Shown piece after piece: positions 58,012 through 64,000 of a stretch of 64,000 nucleotides of DNA; position 1 is the first letter of the stretch; every line of letters begins with the position of its first letter. Below the pieces are notes generated by a model. The model was not told the origin of the DNA and made no database searches. It worked only from the letters and a program-made list of their open reading frames with translations. Source of the DNA: Culex pipiens pallens (taxonomy: Eukaryota > Arthropoda > Insecta > Diptera > Culicidae). The position numbers were made by a program, and so were the translations under genes. Location of the stretch: contig NC_068937.1 in NCBI RefSeq assembly GCF_016801865.2, forward strand, positions 35,820,637-35,884,636, read 5' to 3'.

Positions 58012-59934
58012 TTTGTAAATTAAGAAATTATGTGATTGTTTGTGTGGCTGATTGTTAAATATGAGTTGTGAATTCATTGTTATGTATAGTCTACATTAAA
58101 AAAAAAACAATTTTTGCAAATCCCACCGGCATGTTTTCTCCTCATAGTTTCGTTTAATCATTCTCAAACGGGTCAAACTAAATCCTAATAAATTACATTT
58201 GGACAAACTTAATCCATACATTTCACTCACTCGAGAAAAAACGTCACCCTTTTCGCTCACACACGATCTCGGAGAAAATTCCCGAGGATTTTCTTTCGAC
58301 ACGTCCCCAGGCTGTGGGCACAGGTGTGCTTTACCTTCGGTGTGACGAGGGTTGATTTTTTTCTCGAGGGGTCTCAAGTGGCACAGCAAGTGAAAAACAA
58401 TCGATCATCTTTTCGGCATCCGGTTACGGGCCGGCTTCTTTGCTTCACGCTTCGACAGACATTTTGAAGGTTGGGAAAAGTTTGTTTTTCCTTTTATTTT
58501 TTGGGGGGGAGTTTTGTTTCAAGTTATTTTTATTTCCGTTGGCATGTGCCATGTGATGATACGTAGAATTGGGATGGGAAAACTTTCTCTGGAAAAGTTG
58601 TTCTGTTTGACGACGTGTTTGTTTTATAGTTGTTATTTGATATTGTAGAATTGGGAGATTACGATGGTTTTCAATTTCAGAAATGTCGTTTGATGCGATA
58701 TCAAAAAATCACATTTGAATGTATCACTAACGAATCATTCTCTTCTCTTTCAATTCCAGGTAAACTATCCTAAATGATGATCAGAGAAAAAAAAAAACTC
58801 GAAACCACATCAACTAAAAACAGTGAGTCCGGGCGAACTTTATGAAATAAGATATGCGATGAAGCGTATAGTCATTACAGGGACTTGAGAGTTCCCAAAC
58901 AATAGCCACAGCAATAGCAGCAGCTTGAACGTGTCCTTGGTTGGCTCCATCAGATCTTCAGAAGGTCCCCCCGAGAGTGGTAGTAAAAGAATATGGTCGG
59001 ACTACATACTAAGTTGGGGTAGTTCTCCACAAATTCATGAAATTTTTACAACTCTTTTGAAGAACCAATCTGATATGTTTTTTTTAAGATAATATTTTTT
59101 AAATATTTCACCAATTTTTTAAATTTGTAGACTTTTATTTTTTTTTAAGATTGATTCTGAAAAGAATTCTTTTTGCCAGTGGGAAGGAAATGGAATAAAA
59201 AGAATCCGTCCCAACCACCCAAGAACTCAAGGACATCAGTGAGACTGAGCTGAGCTGTGAGTCGTCTGTCTATACGAGAATCGCAATGCATAATCACATA
59301 TAAGGGGGAGAACACATTATCCTGGGTGGAAAATGGCAGAACCGAGAATACCTCCGAGTCCTGAACGGCATTTTTGTCTTCATCGTCGTCGTTGTTGTTG
59401 TTTTATATCTCTCCCACCTCTCGTCAGAGTCCTTTTTATGTGAGTATGTGTGTATGTGTAATTCCGAGACCATTCAGGATCGAATAAAAGCACGACGACC
59501 ACCCATTACACATCCCATCCCAGCCGGGACGCCCAGACCCAGACTACTTGAGAACCACTCAGTGTGTCGTGTGGTATGACGAAGGGACCAACTCGGGGAG
59601 TTTTTTTTTAATTCTGTGCGGTTGAAGCAACTCCCGTGTTCCCGTGTCGAAGTTGTTTGAAATGGGACTCCAGCTTTTTTTTTCTTGCTCCTGGCATGCA
59701 AAACCACCGACCGGGCGAAGATGACAACAAAGCTGGGCCGGGTTTTAAGATCTTAAATTTTGGATGGGGCAGTTGTGCCTGAGAACGATTTTTTGTGTCA
59801 GTTTAAAACAGTCTGTTAAATCGTTGGTTGATAATGAAGTCAGTAAAAAAAAAAAATTGATGCTGGTTTCAGAATTTCATTGAAATAAATATTTTGAAAT
59901 AAATTTCCAATTTACCATTGGGTAATTCTCCGAC
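58012..59934. other. Unassigned DNA with one exon-like segment
   Basis: At 58741-58825 a pyrimidine-rich tract and CAATTCCAG precede a segment of about 62 bases that ends in ACA|GTGAGTCC, so it has both splice acceptor and donor consensus. It contains in-frame stops, so it would be a non-coding leader exon if real. The rest is moderately GC-rich, single-copy-looking and without recognised genes. Confidence 0.3.
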
Positions 59935-59937
59935 AAC

Positions 59938-61810
59938 TTACACAGCAGTTGTCCCGACCCCTCTTCGATTTGCGTGAAACTTTGTCCTTAGGGGTAACTT
60001 TTGTCCCTGGTCACGAACCCGAGGTCCGTTTTGATAGAAATTTGGTGTTGAAGGGACTTTTATGTTAAATTGGTCGCCCGATTTGAAGGCGTACTCAAAA
60101 TTCCGAAAAAACGTATTTTTCATCGAAAAATACACTGAAACAGTTTTAAAAACTCTGCCATTTTCCGTTACTTAACTGTAATTTTTTTTTTGGAACTTGT
60201 CATTTTAAGGGAAATTTAATGTACTTTTCGAATCTACATTAACCCAGAAGGGTATTTTTTTCATTTAGAATATTTTTTTTTCATTTGAAATTTCGTGTAT
60301 TTTCTAACTTTACAGGGTTAGATTTTAGAGTGTAAAAAAGTTCTATAAAATTGTAGATCAGACAATAACAAAAAAATAATGTACAAATATAGTTTGCTTA
60401 GAAACATCACGAGCTATCGCAATTTTACGAAAAAAAAAGATGTTTTAAAAAGTTGGTCGTCGTCGCAAAACTACGAATTTTCGAAAAAATTTTTTTTTGT
60501 AATATGGGTTTTAAATGCTCAAAATTTTCAAAAAACTATGTATTATCGAAAATGTACTCAAAATTTATATTTTGCAATATGGGTCTCAAATGATCAGGAT
60601 TTTTCATACATTTCAAAAGAAATAACTTTTTTTTAAATACAACAAATTTCACAAAATCCGTATTTTTGACAATGTGCCCAAAATTTCAATTTATTTTAAA
60701 TACTTAAAACAGTTTTAAAATATGGGTATCAAATGATCGGGATTTTTTATACATTTCAAAATTATTAAAAGAAATTGTTGAAAATACTAGAAAATTTCAT
60801 AAAACTACATATTTTTGAAAAAATATTTCAAATTAAATTTGTTTGCAATATGGATGTCAAATGATCGGAATTTTTTTCGTATATTTCGAAAGGGATAAAT
60901 TTATGAAATCCCATATTGTAAAATACTGAAATCTCGGTATTTTTTTTTTTCAAATATACGTAGCTTTAAGACAATTTGAAGTATTTTTAAAAAATTGTGC
61001 CATTATTTTCGAAATGTTTAAAAAACTCCCGATCATGTAAGACCAATATTGTATTTTTATCGAAAATACATAGTTTTGTGAAAATTTTTAGTATTTAAAA
61101 AAATGTGTTATTATTTGCAAAATGTATGAAACAAATCCCGACCATTTATATTTTTTCAAAAATACTTAGTTTTATGAAAAATGCGTATTTTCTCAAACAA
61201 ATGTGTTATTACTTTCGAAATGTTTGAAAAAATCTCAATTATTTGATACCCATAATGAAAAACTAAAATTTTGAGTATTCTCTCGAAGATACGTAGTTTT
61301 GTGAAAATTTTGAGTATTTAAAAAAAATACTTTCAAAATTTATGAAAAATTTCCGATCATATTGCAAAACCAATGATTATCAGATTTTTTTTCAAATTAA
61401 ATTGGCATATTCAAAAATACAGGAAAAATACATATTTTTCTAACAAAAAATCATGTAATTATGTATTTAAAGCTGTAATTTAAAACACGGTTGCCACAAA
61501 AAAAAATCATCAGGGAATGGTGGCAGGTTTTGTGTTGTAAATAATGCGTGATTTACGTGAACACGAATTCGAGGTCCTTTTGAAATTTGAGTTTAAATAG
61601 TTTGCAGCCTGAAATTGTGTTGATTTTGAAATTTGATTTTAAAGGTATTGTGTGTTAAGTTTGATGCCTGATTTGATGGCGTATTGAAATTCCATTAAAA
61701 TGTATTTTTCACAAAAAATAAATATAATCAAAATATGAATAACTTAACTGTAAAATATGTGAGACATGAAATCTAAAAGGAAATTTGATGTAAGTAAATT
61801 GCAAATCGCA
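59938..61810. repeat. Composite repeat: direct flanks around a palindromic tandem-unit block
   Basis: It begins with TTACACAGCAGTTGTCCCGA, a repeat also at 21628-21745. A segment of about 250 bp at about 59990-60240 is repeated, diverged, at about 61555-61810 (shared words CGAGGTCC, ACTTAACTGTAA and GGAAATTT). Between them, 60480-61450 holds units of about 120 bp with GGGTATCAAATGATCGGGAT, direct until about 60940 and inverted after about 60950, as in the 7.3-9.3 kb foldback element. There is no coding capacity. Confidence 0.6.
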
Positions 61811-62639
61811 AATGTAATAAAAAAATAATTTCAGGAATTATTTTTTGAAATATTTTAGGATTTTTATATATATGTTTTCTATGTTATTTAGATGAAACTT
61901 TATCAAAAGGATTCATATTGCATCATTAGTTTTCATAAGTTTCCATATGCTTTTGTCAGGCTGAACATACTAGGCATGTGATTATTGGAAAATCTGTAGA
62001 AAAATCAAGAAGTGTTTTTTTTTTCCAATCGATTTGATGTCCCTGGTAAAAATTTAGGTTGAAATTTTTATTTGAATTTTTTAACATTCAAGTTGGAATT
62101 TTTAAAGACTTAATCAGGCATATTTTGCGTTTGAGTTAAGGAAAAAAAAAATTAAAAAATTGCTTTTGAAAAAAAATAATCTGAATCTTGCTAAATTTTA
62201 AAAAAATTGAAGATGTAAAATAAATTTGCAATTGATGGTGACTTTTCTAAGTGTTTTAGTAAAAGCATATTTTTCAAGTTACAGACATTTTAAGGTGATT
62301 TTTGATTTGAAAAAAAAATTGAAAGGGTGCTAAAATTTACTGAAAGGTTGCTGAGATAAAACTTCTTATTTTGTTTAAAACTGCATTTTTCTCATTGTCA
62401 CACAGAGCACAGTAAAAAATTGAGCTAATTTTGAAAGTGTTATACTGGATTCATTTTTAACTCGCGATATCTCGGAAACTTTTGCTTCGATTTTCAATGT
62501 TAAAAAATTAAACTATTTAGATTTTTTTACTCTTTCCGTGACTAGCCAAATAAAAAGTCGAAATTTTTTCCGTGTTGCTGTCTAATCCATAATTAAATTT
62601 TAATCTGTGAATACAAAGAGACGAGTTGTTCCTTTTAAT
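61811..62639. other. Unassigned AT-rich DNA
   Basis: No gene or clear repeat recognised. Confidence 0.4.
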
Positions 62640-62659
62640 TCCGCTATATATTTTTAATA

Positions 62660-62712
62660 TCTTGACAGATACGTATTTCGTCTACTACTTGCAGACTTCA
62701 TCAGTGTTCTGT
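62660..62712 (-). ncRNA. Hammerhead-ribozyme-like motif of a Penelope-like element
   Basis: On the minus strand CUGAUGA (62704-62698) is followed by a 5-bp stem GUCUG/UAGAC with a 7-nt loop, then GAAA (62679-62676), then the self-complementary AUACGUAU and a C that would be the cleavage site. ACA before the core can pair with UGU after it, as a short helix I. A very short, palindromic helix III is known from hammerheads of Penelope-like elements. There is one extra A between CUGAUGA and stem II compared with the consensus, so activity is uncertain. The core overlaps the tandem stop codons of the neighbouring frame. Confidence 0.6.
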
Positions 62713-63219
62713 TCTCGACTGAAGGTTCATCGCTGGTGTATCCATATTTGTAGTTACTGTAGGTACTACCTCCTCGTTCTTCTTTTGTGCCTGTATAGGT
62801 AATAGCTTAAACAGCCACGTTGAGCCGTTACCTGAATCCTTGTTGAGTAAACGTTTGTTGCCTGCCTTGAAGATTTCCAAACTTTCAGCGACAGCCAGCT
62901 TCGATGGGTTAGTGATGTGTCTTAAGATGACCGCGTCGCTAGTTGTGATGTTATGTTTTTCCTCGATGATGTGTTCGGTTACTGCTGACTTGAAATGGGG
63001 GACAAATCCTTTCCGTTTTTCCTCCATGGCAATTTTGACATATGTGTGTATATGCTCATCCAACCTGGTTTGCAGCAATCTCTTAGTTTGTCCAATGTAG
63101 CTCATATCACAGTGGCCGCAGGATACCTCGTAGATGCCGGCACGGGTCCCCCACAGACCGTTATTATAAATAAAAAATTTCCACCCAAACCAATGATTGG
63201 ACATGGTTCCTGGGACCAT
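62701..63219 (-). pseudogene. Penelope-like element, GIY-YIG endonuclease C-terminus (5'-truncated)
   Basis: This is the endonuclease end of a retroelement polyprotein, which nicks target DNA for reverse transcription. The 172-residue frame has GIY at 28-30, CGHC at 34-37, YIGQT at 41-45 and Arg52, then SAVTEH at 78-83, His89, and the likely catalytic Glu112 in AVAESLEIF. C34, C37 and the His residues fit the zinc-binding CCHH set of Penelope endonucleases. The key residues are intact. The first 25 or so residues do not look like the family, and no reverse transcriptase lies upstream, so the copy begins just before GIY and the ATG at 63219 is probably chance. The frame ends in TGATGA, inside a hammerhead-like motif. 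With no reverse transcriptase it cannot move alone. Confidence 0.85.
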
Positions 63220-64000
63220 TCTGCACCTCTGGGCCGAGTTTCAAAATATTTGCCGGCAGAAATTTCGAATACGGGCAGTTTTAGTGTTTCGAGTAGAAAT
63301 TAAGGGGAAATCACATGTAAAATGCGTAGGAAAAGATCAAAGTTTCAATGTTTTAACTCCAAAACATTACTGGTCATGGTTTTAAATTGTGTTAACATGT
63401 AGCAGAATGATATAAAAACGATTTACAGCACTGACTTGGCCGGATTAAGCCTAAGTTAAGTGACTTAAGTATATTTTTTACAAGTTTACACCTTAATATT
63501 AAAAAAAAACTCCTACATCAAGGAATTTAAAGTCAAGGAAAACTAGATAGCACAAAAATAACTTAAAATGGGGTGACTTTGAGCCAAGGGGTGACATTGT
63601 GCCAAATTTTACGTTTTGAGAATAACCAGATAGCTTAACACCATGCTCGATATTGCAAAGTATAATCGTTGCAAATATTGTTCTTAGATTATGTCCTCTG
63701 CCATAAAAAGTTCAATAAGTACGAAACACTAAAAAAATAGATAAAATAGATAAAGATTTAGTTTCATAAGCCTTACCGTTTGACCCCGACAAGAGTTTTA
63801 GGACACAAATCACATTGAAAACTTACATCGCCTGTACATACTTGACTATATCGGGTTCGGTGTTAGAGTGTTAAACGTGGTTGCCTCTCACCCCAGTTTG
63901 GTTGGTAATGTTGTAGAGCGAACAATTTGATTTGATTTTATATTTAACTGTACTATTTTCATGTTTTCATAAGATATGCCAAGCTTGTAAAAAGATTGAT
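63220..64000. other. Unassigned DNA at the window edge
   Basis: No gene recognised. The words GGGGTGACTTTGAGCC and GGGGTGACATTGTGCC near 63572-63604 form a short direct repeat. No reverse transcriptase belonging to the Penelope remnant is found here. Confidence 0.4.

Overview
This is non-coding, AT-rich, repeat-dominated DNA from an insect. The interspersed repeats look like those of culicine mosquitoes, and a dimeric tRNA-like SINE at about 51.16-51.37 kb resembles Twin, a family described from Culex pipiens. I therefore infer a Culex-like mosquito, but I could not run a search to confirm it. I found no convincing host protein-coding gene. The only recognisable coding sequence is transposon-derived: the GIY-YIG endonuclease end of a Penelope-like retroelement at 62.7-63.2 kb (minus strand), and two short gag zinc-knuckle remnants in head-to-head orientation at 1.8-2.0 kb. 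A 100-base assembly gap lies at 20,627-20,726.

Layout. From 0 to 7.2 kb there is mostly unassigned DNA, a gag-fragment palindrome, one diverged interspersed repeat and a hairpin-rich stretch built on the word CTCCACAAGTTG. A 2.0-kb foldback element with TA duplications and pogo/Tigger-like ends sits at 7.3-9.3 kb. A 1,068-bp solo-LTR-like insertion with a 4-bp duplication is nested in a mosquito repeat at 11.0-12.9 kb. A second foldback element, built from 23-bp subrepeats, lies at 16.4-17.8 kb. Two hAT-type non-autonomous elements with 8-bp duplications are at 28.3-29.2 and 32.4-33.5 kb, an ATCGATA-ended palindromic element at 33.6-34.5 kb, and a third hAT-like element at 41.9-42.8 kb. Several MITEs occur between 39.5 and 46.0 kb.

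The most striking aspect is a series of long, very pure tandem arrays with tiny units. They are TTTATGA (29.5 kb), CCTAA (37.9-38.6 kb, the arthropod telomere word), CACTT (47.0 kb), AAGAAGTG (47.9-48.9 kb), TTTTGTNAA (49.65-51.15, 51.38-51.94, 52.19-52.56 and, inverted, 55.29-57.64 kb), CCAACTG/CCATCTG (54.4 kb) and ATGANNN heptamers (57.6-58.0 kb). Within an array the variable base is fixed over long blocks and then switches, which points to local amplification of single variants. The large open frames across these arrays arise because stop-free units repeat; they are not genes.

At the right end the Penelope remnant finishes with a hammerhead-ribozyme-like motif whose CUGAUGA core includes the tandem stop codons of the endonuclease frame. 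No operon-like or pathway organisation exists here. The window is best read as intergenic or intronic DNA shaped by nested transposon insertion and satellite expansion.
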